NCBI GenBank assembly: GCA_015519975.1
Contig: WIAL01000051.1
Span: 62,001 to 126,000, forward strand
From: Hydrogenothermaceae bacterium
GTDB lineage: Bacteria > Aquificota > Aquificia > Aquificales > Hydrogenothermaceae
DNA: 64,000 bases
Direction of reading: 5' to 3'
Shown here one piece after another: positions 49,737 through 58,164 of this stretch; positions within the stretch are counted from its first letter, which is position 1, and each line of letters opens with the position of its first letter. The notes below the pieces were generated by a model that saw only the letters and a list, made by a program, of their open reading frames with translations, was not told where the DNA came from and ran no database searches. The position numbers and the translations under genes were made by a program.

Positions 49737-50804
49737 ATGTCAAGAATAAATGAAGTTTTTAAAAAGATAGAAAAAAACGGTCTTGATGCCTTTTTATTTT
49801 CAAGTCAGGTAAATGTTTTTTATCTTTCAAGGTTTAAATCTTCAAATGCTTATGTTGTATTAACAAAGAATAAAAAGTATTTTTTTACAGATGCAAGATA
49901 TTATGAAGGTGCAAAAGAAAAGTTAAAAGACTGGGAAGTTATTCTTTTAAAAGAAAGATTAAAAGAACTTCAAAATTTTTTACTTGATAATAATTTCCAA
50001 AAAATTGGTTTTGAAAAAGATAAATTTACTATTTCATTTTATGAAAATTTTGTAAAAGATAACGATTTAGATAAAAAACTTGTAGGATTTAATGGATTTT
50101 TAAATGATATTAGAATTATTAAAACAGAAGAAGAAATAGATATTATCAGGCAAGCAGTATGGAAAATAGATAATGTATATCAAAAAATACTTAAAGAAGT
50201 TAAAGAAGCTAAAACAGAGCTTGATGTTAGAAGAAGAATTGTAAATTATATATTTGAAGAAGAAGGTACGGGCGAAAGTTTTCCTGCGATAGTTGCTTCT
50301 GGAAAACATTCAGCAGTGCCCCACTGGGAAACATCAACTTCTCCAATAGAAAAAAACGCTCTACTGCTTATAGATATGGGTCTTGTTTACAAAGGGTACT
50401 GCTCTGATTTTACAAGAACATTTGCTGTAGGAAGTGTGGACGACGAGCTAAGGAAAATATATGAAATTGTAAAAGAAGCCCACATTGCAGCTACAGAGGC
50501 TGTAAAAGAAGGAATACCAATAAAGGAAATAGATTTAGCAGCAAGAAATGTTATAAAAAAGGCAGGTTACGGCGAATATTTTGTTCACACTACAGGACAC
50601 GGTATAGGTGTTGAAATACACGAAGAACCGAGAATATATAAAACTGTGGAACAACCTTTAAAAGAAAATATGGTTTTCACAATTGAACCTGGAATTTATC
50701 TTCCTAACAAAGGCGGTGTAAGATTAGAAAACATAGTGGTTTGCAAAAAAGATAAAGCAGAAGTTTTAACAAGGACGCCACTTGATTTTGTGGAAATTTT
50801 ATAA
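49737..50804 (+). CDS. pepP: Xaa-Pro aminopeptidase/dipeptidase, M24 family
   Basis: 355 residues. The N-terminal creatinase domain (INEVFKKIEKNGLDAFLFSS) precedes the pita-bread domain with metal ligands in LIDMGLVYKGYCSDFTRTF (two Asp), TGHGIGVEIHEEP (His), FTIEPGIYLP (Glu) and VRLENIVV (Glu). It removes residues before proline. It divides a pair of divergent genes with the ferredoxin and is the last gene before CRISPR array 2. Confidence 0.93.
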   Translation: MSRINEVFKKIEKNGLDAFLFSSQVNVFYLSRFKSSNAYVVLTKNKKYFFTDARYYEGAKEKLKDWEVILLKERLKELQNFLLDNNFQKIGFEKDKFTISFYENFVKDNDLDKKLVGFNGFLNDIRIIKTEEEIDIIRQAVWKIDNVYQKILKEVKEAKTELDVRRRIVNYIFEEEGTGESFPAIVASGKHSAVPHWETSTSPIEKNALLLIDMGLVYKGYCSDFTRTFAVGSVDDELRKIYEIVKEAHIAATEAVKEGIPIKEIDLAARNVIKKAGYGEYFVHTTGHGIGVEIHEEPRIYKTVEQPLKENMVFTIEPGIYLPNKGGVRLENIVVCKKDKAEVLTRTPLDFVEIL

Positions 50805-51127
50805 TAGTATTGTCAAATTTTTGCTTGAGGTGTTAATCTTTTGTCAGGGTTTAATATCAATGGTTTACGAGGATTTTAATCAAAAAAAGTTCCAAAATCG
50901 AGGGGGAGCAGGGCATTTTTGAGGTAATTTTTGCAAAAATTGCCTGCAAAACCGCATAAAATAAGGAAAAGGGTTTTAGAAGGTTGTCAGGCTTATTTGT
51001 TGCGCATTAGAAAAAATTGATGTATAATTTGTAGGAAATTCGGGTACTTGGCATTTTGAATATGGCTTAAAATGCGAGTTTCAGAGGGATCTTGTTCGCC
51101 TTCGGCTCACCAATTTGCCTTCGGCAA
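50805..51127 (+). promoter_or_regulatory. Hairpin-rich leader region of CRISPR array 2
   Basis: No gene is seen in these 323 bases. The stretch holds, in order: a 24-base near-perfect palindrome centred on TTGCAA (50922-50945); a TATAAT (51023-51028); an inverted repeat GCATTTT/AAAATGC (51051-51057 with 51069-51075); and two copies of GCCTTCGGC (51098-51106, and 51117-51125 within TTTGCC-TTC-GGCAAA). The last hairpin touches the first repeat. Leader function is inferred from its position at the less degenerate end of the array. Confidence 0.55.
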
Positions 51128-51468
51128 AAGTGCACTCCCCCGATTTTTTAAGGGCATTGCGACTCAATGCTTAATAAAATCCTTACACATTTTGTATTTG
51201 GTTTAATCTTACTCGCACTCCCCCGATTTTTTAAGGGCATTGCGACAAGAAAAATTCCGTGTCTAATTTCTACCCAGTCACCGACTTTGTACTCGCACTC
51301 CCCCGACTTTTTAAGGGCATTGCGACATAATCACTCTATCTGGGTATAAGCTGTTATCATTAACTCGCACTTCCCCGACTTTTTAAGGGCATTGTGACTA
51401 GTATCTTCAGGATTTCCACAACATCCCTTTCGACTCGCACTCCCCCGACTTTTTAAGGGCATTGTAGT
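51128..51468 (+). CRISPR. CRISPR array 2: five 36-nt repeats, four spacers, both ends decayed
   Basis: Repeats lie at 51128-51163, 51211-51246, 51291-51326, 51363-51398 and 51433-51468. The unit begins ACTCGCACTCCCCCGA, continues with CTTTTTAAG or TTTTTTAAG, and ends GGGCATTGCGAC. Repeat 1 differs at its 5' end, repeat 4 has two changes, and repeat 5 has lost the CGAC end. Spacers are 47, 44, 36 and 34 nt. The 8-nt end ATTGCGAC matches the 5'-tag end of a type III-linked repeat known from Thermus (from memory), unlike array 1. The 5' TCGCA and 3' TGCGA ends of the repeat are complementary. Confidence 0.93.
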
Positions 51469-51641
51469 TTACTCTGTATTTAAAATTAAAACAGTAAATT
51501 TATGTATATTTTTATAAAACTTTTTTTGAATATTTATTTGCTTCAACAAAGTTAGTTTACGATAGAGTCGTGTAAAATGATTGATTTTTATTAGATATTG
51601 CCGTATATTTATAAAAAGTTTTAATTTAAAAGGTTAAAACA

Positions 51642-52796
51642 TTGGAAGAAATTTTTTATAGATTCAATCCATGGTGGGAAGAAGACCTAAAATTAAACTT
51701 TATTGATAGACCTAAATACACACTTCCTTTACTGTCATCTATTGAGAATAAATCCATTGAAATAATTACAGGGCTTCGCCGTATAGGTAAGACATCTATA
51801 ATGAAACTGCTTATAAAAAAGCTAATAGAAGACAAAAATATATCACCTAATCACATATTTTTTATATCCTTAGATTTCTACAAACTAGAAGAATTAAGTA
51901 TTTTAGACATAGTTGAAGAATATTTAAAATTACAAAAAATATCATTTTCAGAAAAAGTTTATCTCTTTTTAGATGAAATTACCTATAAAAAAGACTTTTC
52001 CATTCAACTGAAAAATATATACGACCTTTACAATGCAAAAATATTTGTTTCTTCATCTTCAGCATCAATCCTAAAAGATAAAAATTTAACAGGAAGAGAA
52101 AGAATTACAGAGGTTTTACCTCTTGATTTTCAAGAATTTCTAGATTTTAAAGGCATAAAGATTAAAAAAGCAGATAGACATCTGTTAAAAGCATATTTTG
52201 AAGATTATATGAAAATCGGAGGGATTCCAGAATATGTTTTAACCGAAGATATAGAGTATATAAAGCAGTTAATAGATGATATTATCTACAAATATATAAT
52301 TGCTATGCACAATATAAAAGAGAAAACAGCTGTTAAAGAATTTTTCCTTTTGTTAATGGAAAGAGCAGGAAAACAATTAAGTTTGAACAAAATGTCAAAA
52401 ATGTTAGGTATAAGCGTTGATACGGCAAAAAGATTTTTTGAGTATTTTTTAGATACATACATAATCTACGCAATAGAAAGGTGTGGAAAACTAAACGAAA
52501 GATTAAGATCACCCAAAAAGATATATGCTGGTGATGTTGGAATAAGAAATATAATCACTGGATTTAGAGATTTAGGAGCTGTGTTTGAAAATTTAGTTTT
52601 TTTAAAAATAAAAGATAAAAATCCCTGTTATGTTTTACAAGATGGTATAGAAATTGACTTTTTGACAGAGGATAAAACTCTTATTGAAGTAAAATATGGA
52701 AGAGATCTAAGTGAAAAACAGTTTAGATTATTTAAAGAATTTCCCGTAAAAAAGAAAATATTAGTTGATAGTATCGAAAAATACCAAAATTTATAA
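51642..52796 (+). CDS. AAA_14/DUF4143-type ATPase with PD-(D/E)XK-like C-terminus
   Basis: 384 residues. Walker A is GLRRIGKTS (44-52); VYLFLDEITY is Walker B; SSSSASIL follows as sensor. The middle part resembles DUF4143 (GIPEYVL, KMLGISVDTAKRFFEYF, a winged-helix-like segment). The C-terminus has Glu316, EIDF (Asp339) and EVK (Glu349, Lys351), the spacing of a PD-(D/E)XK nuclease core. Such proteins are scattered on mobile and defence regions, but function is unproven. The start is TTG at 51642 behind AAAGG. It lies 173 bases after array 2; a functional link to CRISPR is not shown. Confidence 0.85.
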   Translation: MEEIFYRFNPWWEEDLKLNFIDRPKYTLPLLSSIENKSIEIITGLRRIGKTSIMKLLIKKLIEDKNISPNHIFFISLDFYKLEELSILDIVEEYLKLQKISFSEKVYLFLDEITYKKDFSIQLKNIYDLYNAKIFVSSSSASILKDKNLTGRERITEVLPLDFQEFLDFKGIKIKKADRHLLKAYFEDYMKIGGIPEYVLTEDIEYIKQLIDDIIYKYIIAMHNIKEKTAVKEFFLLLMERAGKQLSLNKMSKMLGISVDTAKRFFEYFLDTYIIYAIERCGKLNERLRSPKKIYAGDVGIRNIITGFRDLGAVFENLVFLKIKDKNPCYVLQDGIEIDFLTEDKTLIEVKYGRDLSEKQFRLFKEFPVKKKILVDSIEKYQNL

Positions 52797-52858
52797 GAAC
52801 GTAATAGTATTATCAGCATCAAATCAAAAAGTAAAATTGGTTATTATGTTGTTTATAT

Positions 52859-53650
52859 TTATTCTTTTTTAACAAGAAGTACATCAAATCCAATCACTTT
52901 TTTGGTAGTGGTTGAAACATATTGAAACTCATTATTTTCTTCCTCTAATGTTATAATCGCTCCTGCAATACTTGGAATTTTCTGACCACCTGTAACATCT
53001 ATGATAATGTCAGATTTTCTCTTTGCTTTTCCTGTTTTTCTTAAAGTTTTAATTGCATTTTGTAATGCTTCATACACCTTTTCTATATCTTCAAAGTCTA
53101 CTTGCTCTTTATATCTTTCAATGTTTATATTTTTATTTCGAAATAATCTTTTTGTAAATTTTTTAAATTCGTCAAACTGATTAAAAGACCTATCTGAAGT
53201 TATAACTATTACATTTTCAAGTTTAGGAAGATGATGATTTATAGCTACTGTAGGCATTTCCCAGCTTATTTTTTTATCTTTAAAATCTTCCAATGATTTT
53301 ATTTCTTCTAGTTCTTCAAGCTTTGCATTTAAAGGGCTTAAAAATAGTATCAGGTTTTTTGTTTTTTTAGGAGAATGGGATTTTACATCAATGTTAACAT
53401 CTTTAAATTTTTCTAAAGCCTTTTTAGCCCAAAAATAAAGTAAAACAGAAACAACAGCTCCAGACCCTAATTGAACAAATGGAAAAATATTTTCTTTCCC
53501 TAATTTACCAAAACCTATTTTGACTATTTCTGCAAGTCCATCTACAGTCCAGCCAAATGCAAGTGTAAAGAGAAATAATATAAAAAAAGTTTTAAAATTT
53601 ATTAAATTTCCAAAAAGATTTTCAATAGTTTTAACCTCTGAAACTCTCAT
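52859..53650 (-). CDS. Membrane-anchored CARF-domain protein, candidate cyclic-oligoadenylate effector
   Basis: 263 residues. Two membrane helices (about 21-39 and 57-75) are joined by a short loop; basic residues after the second (KK76-77) place the rest in the cytoplasm. From about residue 100 a Rossmann-like fold begins (NLILFLSPLN), continues with VIVITSDRS and ends with IIIDVTGGQKIPSIAGAI, where DVTGGQK (218-224) is the D-x-T-G-G-x-K motif of CARF domains that bind cyclic oligoadenylates. No nuclease or HEPN motif is present, so the effector part would be the membrane segment, as in the Cam1 pore-type proteins, which have one helix rather than two. It lies 1.4 kb from array 2 as a single gene. 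Confidence 0.8.
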   Translation of the reverse strand: MRVSEVKTIENLFGNLINFKTFFILFLFTLAFGWTVDGLAEIVKIGFGKLGKENIFPFVQLGSGAVVSVLLYFWAKKALEKFKDVNIDVKSHSPKKTKNLILFLSPLNAKLEELEEIKSLEDFKDKKISWEMPTVAINHHLPKLENVIVITSDRSFNQFDEFKKFTKRLFRNKNINIERYKEQVDFEDIEKVYEALQNAIKTLRKTGKAKRKSDIIIDVTGGQKIPSIAGAIITLEEENNEFQYVSTTTKKVIGFDVLLVKKE

Positions 53651-53760
53651 TTAAAAGCCCCTAAAAATTTATTTTCTCCTATTTTAAAAAATTTATGTCA
53701 GAAATTAAATCTTTTTGTAGTTCATAAAAATATAACTTTTAAAATTTGGGAGGTTTATTT

Positions 53761-54375
53761 ATGAGAAACAAAGCTTTAAAGGCAGTTACAATTTTAGGAT
53801 CTGCAGTTTTAATTGCTTCCTGTGGAGGTGGTGGAGGTTCTGATTTTGGAACTGATTCTTCTGCAGTTGGTAATGGTTCATCTTCAAGTTCTAGTTATTC
53901 AGTAAATTTAAAATCTTTATCAATTCAGGAAAGTGTTCCAGATAATGTTATTCAGCCGGGAGAAACTTTTTATATTAAATGGAATGTAGATTTTTCTGGA
54001 GCAAGTCTATACCGCATTGACTTTTTTGCACTTTCTGATAATAATGTCCCAGATTCTACAGATTCTCCATCTTCTCAATTTGCAGGAGTTAATTGTATAG
54101 GTTCTTTAGTGGATTGTTCAAAAGGTTTAAAATGCAGTTATACAAAGGAAATAGATGATTACGGAAACACTAAATACTATTTAAATTGCTCTTCTTACTC
54201 TTCTATTCCTAATTATGAAGGCTGGAGTACCCCACAGAAAAAAGAGATTGATCCTTACTCTGTAAATTACCTTGGAGCTGATGCTATGATATACGAATAT
54301 AAACTAAATGGTTATGCTGTTGATGTTGTAGAACACCATTCAAAAAAATCCATTTCTTTCACTTTAGGTTTTTAA
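53761..54375 (+). CDS. Putative lipoprotein with Gly/Ser linker
   Basis: 204 residues from the ATG at 53761, preferred over 53746 because GGGAGG lies just before it and MRNKALKAVTILGSAV is then a normal signal peptide. The lipobox is LIASC (Cys21), followed by GGGGG and a Ser-rich stretch (about 41-52). The body contains IQPGETFYIKWNVDFSG, a beta-sandwich-like opening, and several Cys (about residues 115-145) that could form disulfides. No family is recognised. It is a single gene between the CARF gene and mutS2. Confidence 0.75.
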   Translation: MRNKALKAVTILGSAVLIASCGGGGGSDFGTDSSAVGNGSSSSSSYSVNLKSLSIQESVPDNVIQPGETFYIKWNVDFSGASLYRIDFFALSDNNVPDSTDSPSSQFAGVNCIGSLVDCSKGLKCSYTKEIDDYGNTKYYLNCSSYSSIPNYEGWSTPQKKEIDPYSVNYLGADAMIYEYKLNGYAVDVVEHHSKKSISFTLGF

Positions 54376-54381
54376 AACTTT

Positions 54382-54399
54382 GGGGCATATGCCCCTTTT
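54382..54399. terminator. Palindromic terminator between convergent genes
   Basis: GGGGCATATGCCCC (54382-54395) is a perfect palindrome followed by TTTT on the plus strand; the minus strand continues AAAGTTTT. It sits between the lipoprotein and mutS2 3' ends and may serve both. Confidence 0.6.
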
Positions 54400-54422
54400 G
54401 AATATTTTTTTTATAAGCTTTC

Positions 54423-56738
54423 TTACAATATCTCGGCTATTGTTACACCCATTCCGCCTTCTGAATACTGGGCATCTTTATATCTTATTTTATATGGACA
54501 TTCATCAAGATACTCCCTAACTGCTTTTCTTAGTTTTCCTGTACCGTAACCGTGTATTATTCTAATATTTGTATATCCTTCTAATACAGCTTTATCTAAA
54601 TACTGACTTAATTTATTTATAGCTTCTTCTTTAGTTAAACCAATTAAATTTATTTCGTTGCTTATATTAGTTTTACTTTTTTTAATATGAAACTTAGTTT
54701 TTTTCTCTTTCTTTACTTCATTGACCTTTTCTAAATCTTTAATATTTACCCATATTTTAATTCCGTTAAAGTTTACATTGGCTTTATTTTCTCTTACAGA
54801 TATTACTTCTCCAACTGTATTTTTACCTTTTATTTTTACTTTGTCTCCTATATTTAGCTCTTCTATTTCAACTAATTCATCATTTTTGTTTAGATTTTCT
54901 AAAGTTGAAATAACTTTCTTGTTAAATTCTTCTATTTTCTTTCCAGATCCTGAAGATTTTATTTCTTCAAGTATTGAATATCCTTCTTTTTTAACTGATT
55001 TAACAAACTCTTTAACCTCAGATATACTTTCTTTCCATTTTTGTTTCTTTAATCTCTCAAGTTCAGAAGATAATTTTTCGTATTTTCTTTTTTGCTCCTC
55101 AAGTTCTTTAACTAATTTTTCATATTTTTCTTTTTCTTTTTCATGTAGCGTTTTTAAATTTTCAAGTTCTTCTATTGCTTCATTTAAAGAAAGATTGTCT
55201 TTATTTAAATAATTTTTAGCTATTTTAAGTACATTTTCATCAATTCCTATTTTTTGAGCAATGTAAAACGCCATACTTTGTCCAACAGAATTGTATAAAA
55301 GCCTGTAAGTAGGTTTTAGATTTTCCTTATCGAATCCAACCGATGCTACTGTAAAATAATCATCAGATAAGGCATAAAGCTTTATTTGCTTAAAGTGCGA
55401 TGTTGCTGCAATATATGATTTTTTATTTTTTAAATATTCAAGAATACCAATACCTATACTAGAGCCCTCATCTGGATCTGTTCCGGGTATTAATTCATCA
55501 AGGAGTACAAGACTATTATCATCTACTTTATTTAGTATTTCTTTTATATTTGAAATGTGCCATGAATATGTTGAAAGATTTTGTTCTATACTCTGATAAT
55601 CACCAATATCAACAAATATATTATCAAAAATATTAATTTCACTTTCTTCATCTGCTGGAACAGGAATGCCTGTTTGAAATATTAAAGATAATAGACCTAG
55701 TGTTTTTAATGCTACAGTTTTCCCACCTGTATTAGGACCAGTTATTACAAGTCCTTTTTTATCTTTATCTAAAATTAAATCAATCGGTTTAAATTCTTTC
55801 TCGCTGAGTAAAAATAACGGATGTTTTGCATTCTTTAAATTAACATTTTCTGAAATCTCTGGAAATACTGCTTTTGTTTTACTGCTGTATTTTGCAATGG
55901 TATATAAATAGTCAAACTCAATAACTGCTTCAAATGTATTTTTAATATTGCTGTATTTGGCTCTTAATATATCTGTTAAAAACTTAAGTATTTTTCTTAT
56001 TTCTATCTGTTCTTTAATTTTTAAATCAGAAAGTTTATTATTTAGTTCCACAACATTTAAAGGTTCTAAAAATATTGTATGACCAGTTGATGATCTATCG
56101 TGGATTATTCCTTTTAACTTTGAGGAAAAGTTTTCTTTAACAGGAACTACGTATCTATCTTTTCTAATTGTGATAATTCTTTCCTGTATTATATCTTCAT
56201 AATTTGGGTTGTGAATTATATGTTCTAGAATTGATTTTATTTTCTGCTCAACATCTTTTTTACTTTTTCTAATACGGTAAAGCTCCCTGCTTGCACTATC
56301 TTTTACAAATCCAGATTCATCAATGCTGTCTTTTATAATTTTTTCTGTTTCCCTTGATGAAAAAAGTTTTTTATAAAGGTTTAAAAATTCTGTATTTTCT
56401 TTATTAAGTCTTTCTCTTAAGAAATTTTTTATTTCCCTGGAAGTACTTAAAATTTTTGTAATGTCTAATATTTCTATGGGAGAAAGTATGCTTTCTTCTA
56501 TATACAAAAGTTTTAAACTTTCTTCAATATCAGGATAGTTTGATAAAGGGAAAAAGCCTCCTTTACTGTATATATCAAGAAATCCCTGGGTTAAATTTAT
56601 TTTTCTTTTTATTTTTTCAGCATTTTTTATAGGGCGAAGTTTTTTTATTTTTTCTTTTGTTTTTTCATTTTCGGTAAATTCTGATAATTTTTCTAAAAAA
56701 TTTTCATATTCTAAAAGCTGTAAATCTCTATTTCTCAT
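54423..56738 (-). CDS. mutS2: Endonuclease MutS2
   Basis: 771 residues. MutS-type ATPase with Walker A GPNTGGKT (334-341), LLDELIPGTDPDEG (Walker B and D loop) and AATSHFKQIKLYA. A long coiled coil (about 515-600) follows and the C-terminus is an Smr nuclease domain with IRIIHGYGTGKLRKAVREYL. MutS2 suppresses recombination and rescues collided ribosomes in other bacteria; it does not do mismatch repair. It lacks the MutS mismatch-binding domain. It is transcribed alone, divergent from acyP. Confidence 0.96.
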   Translation of the reverse strand: MRNRDLQLLEYENFLEKLSEFTENEKTKEKIKKLRPIKNAEKIKRKINLTQGFLDIYSKGGFFPLSNYPDIEESLKLLYIEESILSPIEILDITKILSTSREIKNFLRERLNKENTEFLNLYKKLFSSRETEKIIKDSIDESGFVKDSASRELYRIRKSKKDVEQKIKSILEHIIHNPNYEDIIQERIITIRKDRYVVPVKENFSSKLKGIIHDRSSTGHTIFLEPLNVVELNNKLSDLKIKEQIEIRKILKFLTDILRAKYSNIKNTFEAVIEFDYLYTIAKYSSKTKAVFPEISENVNLKNAKHPLFLLSEKEFKPIDLILDKDKKGLVITGPNTGGKTVALKTLGLLSLIFQTGIPVPADEESEINIFDNIFVDIGDYQSIEQNLSTYSWHISNIKEILNKVDDNSLVLLDELIPGTDPDEGSSIGIGILEYLKNKKSYIAATSHFKQIKLYALSDDYFTVASVGFDKENLKPTYRLLYNSVGQSMAFYIAQKIGIDENVLKIAKNYLNKDNLSLNEAIEELENLKTLHEKEKEKYEKLVKELEEQKRKYEKLSSELERLKKQKWKESISEVKEFVKSVKKEGYSILEEIKSSGSGKKIEEFNKKVISTLENLNKNDELVEIEELNIGDKVKIKGKNTVGEVISVRENKANVNFNGIKIWVNIKDLEKVNEVKKEKKTKFHIKKSKTNISNEINLIGLTKEEAINKLSQYLDKAVLEGYTNIRIIHGYGTGKLRKAVREYLDECPYKIRYKDAQYSEGGMGVTIAEIL

Positions 56739-56849
56739 TTTACCTCTGATTTAATTTTTTATTTACCACAAATAATATTCTGATACTTATATTTTTCAAC
56801 CAAAAGTAATATAATATACTAATAAGAGCTTATTTTTAAGAGGTCAGAT

Positions 56850-57119
56850 TTGCTTCTCCACGCAGTTGTAAAAGGAAGAGTTCAAGGTGTAGGATTTAGA
56901 TATTTTACCCAAAAAATAGCCCATGAACTTGGATTAAAAGGCTGGGTAAGAAATAACCCTGATGGAACTGTTGAAGTTTGGGCTGAAGGAGACGAAAATA
57001 CCTTAAAGATATTTCTAGAGCATCTGAAAGAAGGACCGCCTTTAGCGATAGTTGAGAATATAGATTACAAATTTTTAGAAGAGGAAGGAGGTTTTACCGA
57101 TTTTGAAATTAGGTATTAA
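56850..57119 (+). CDS. acyP: Acylphosphatase
   Basis: 89 residues. GRVQGVGFRYF with catalytic Arg17 and GWVRNNPDGTVEVWAEG with Asn35 match the family, where these two residues are 18 apart. It hydrolyses acyl phosphates. The start is TTG at 56850 behind AAGAGG (56838-56843). It is first in a four-gene operon; the next gene starts inside its last codons. Confidence 0.95.
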   Translation: MLLHAVVKGRVQGVGFRYFTQKIAHELGLKGWVRNNPDGTVEVWAEGDENTLKIFLEHLKEGPPLAIVENIDYKFLEEEGGFTDFEIRY

Positions 57120-58164
57120 AGCTTTTTTATTATCGCTTATTATTACTATATTTACATATGCGTATACTTATCATACCGTAAGGTCAGGAGAAAGTCTTGC
57201 ATTAATAGCAAAAAAATACGGTGTCAGTGTACAAGAAATAATAAAACTAAATAATTTAAAAAAGCCTTATATTATTAGACCAGGAGAAAAGCTCAAAATA
57301 CCTTCAAAAAAAGTTGCTAAAAAGCCAAGAAATAATTCATGTTCTTTATATCATAAGGTTAAACCAGGAGAATCTTTAATTACAATAGCAAAAAAGTATC
57401 ATGTATGGGTAAAGGATATAAAAAGATTAAATAAATTAAATTCAAATGTTATAAGAGTTGGACAGGTATTATGTATAAAAGAAGGAAAAGCAGTTTCCAA
57501 AAATAAAAACCGTAAAAAATCCAGTAAAAAAGTAAAAATAAAAAAAGAAATTACGACAAAAATCGTATACCATAAGGTAAGACCAGGAGAAAATTTATCA
57601 TTAATTGCTCAAAAGTATAATACGTCAATAAGAGAAATAATAAAGCTAAATAATTTAAAAAAGCCTTATATTATCAAACCAGGACAAAAACTAAAAATAA
57701 AAAAGAAGATTGTTAAACTTAAAAGAATTACAGAAGAAGAAAAAGCAAAAACAGTTAAAAAATCAATGCCATTTGGTTTTATATGGCCTGTTGACAAAGG
57801 AGAGGTTATAGCTAAATTTGTAAATTCTACAACTTTAAGACATTTAGGAATTGATATAAAAACAGACTGCAGCGTGCCTATAAAGGCTGCAGAAAATGGA
57901 AAAGTAATTTATGCAGGTGATAGTATAAAAGCATACGGAAATTTGGTAATAATAAAACATCCTAACAGATATAATACAGTTTACGGTCATATTGGAAAAA
58001 TCATGGTTAAAGACGGTCAGTATGTTAAAAAAGGAGATATTATAGGCTTTACAGGAAAGCTAAACAATGGTAATGACTGCGGTGTTTATTTTGAAATAAG
58101 AAAAAATGCTTCACCTGTAGATCCATTAGTTCTATTACCAAAAAAAGGAGAGGTTAAAAACTAA
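57103..58164 (+). CDS. LysM and M23 peptidase-domain cell-wall protein
   Basis: 353 residues. An N-terminal signal segment (about 5-20) is followed by three LysM repeats (about 22-67, 82-127 and 150-196), each YHxVxxGESLxxIAxKY; the first and third are nearly identical in their REIIKLNNLKKPYII part. A Lys-rich linker leads to an M23 domain (about 225-345) with RHLGIDIKTDC and NTVYGHIGKI; these keep the zinc-site His and Asp and the catalytic YGHI His. It may cut peptidoglycan or, like NlpD/EnvC, activate amidases. TTG start, overlapping acyP by 17 bases. Confidence 0.9.
   Translation: MKLGIKAFLLSLIITIFTYAYTYHTVRSGESLALIAKKYGVSVQEIIKLNNLKKPYIIRPGEKLKIPSKKVAKKPRNNSCSLYHKVKPGESLITIAKKYHVWVKDIKRLNKLNSNVIRVGQVLCIKEGKAVSKNKNRKKSSKKVKIKKEITTKIVYHKVRPGENLSLIAQKYNTSIREIIKLNNLKKPYIIKPGQKLKIKKKIVKLKRITEEEKAKTVKKSMPFGFIWPVDKGEVIAKFVNSTTLRHLGIDIKTDCSVPIKAAENGKVIYAGDSIKAYGNLVIIKHPNRYNTVYGHIGKIMVKDGQYVKKGDIIGFTGKLNNGNDCGVYFEIRKNASPVDPLVLLPKKGEVKN

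Noticed and set aside
51167-51349. 60-codon plus-strand frame
   Set aside because: It runs through repeats and spacers of CRISPR array 2 and has no ribosome site.
54721-55212. 163-codon plus-strand frame, Ser/Phe-rich
   Set aside because: It is the antisense shadow of the Lys/Glu-rich coiled coil of mutS2.
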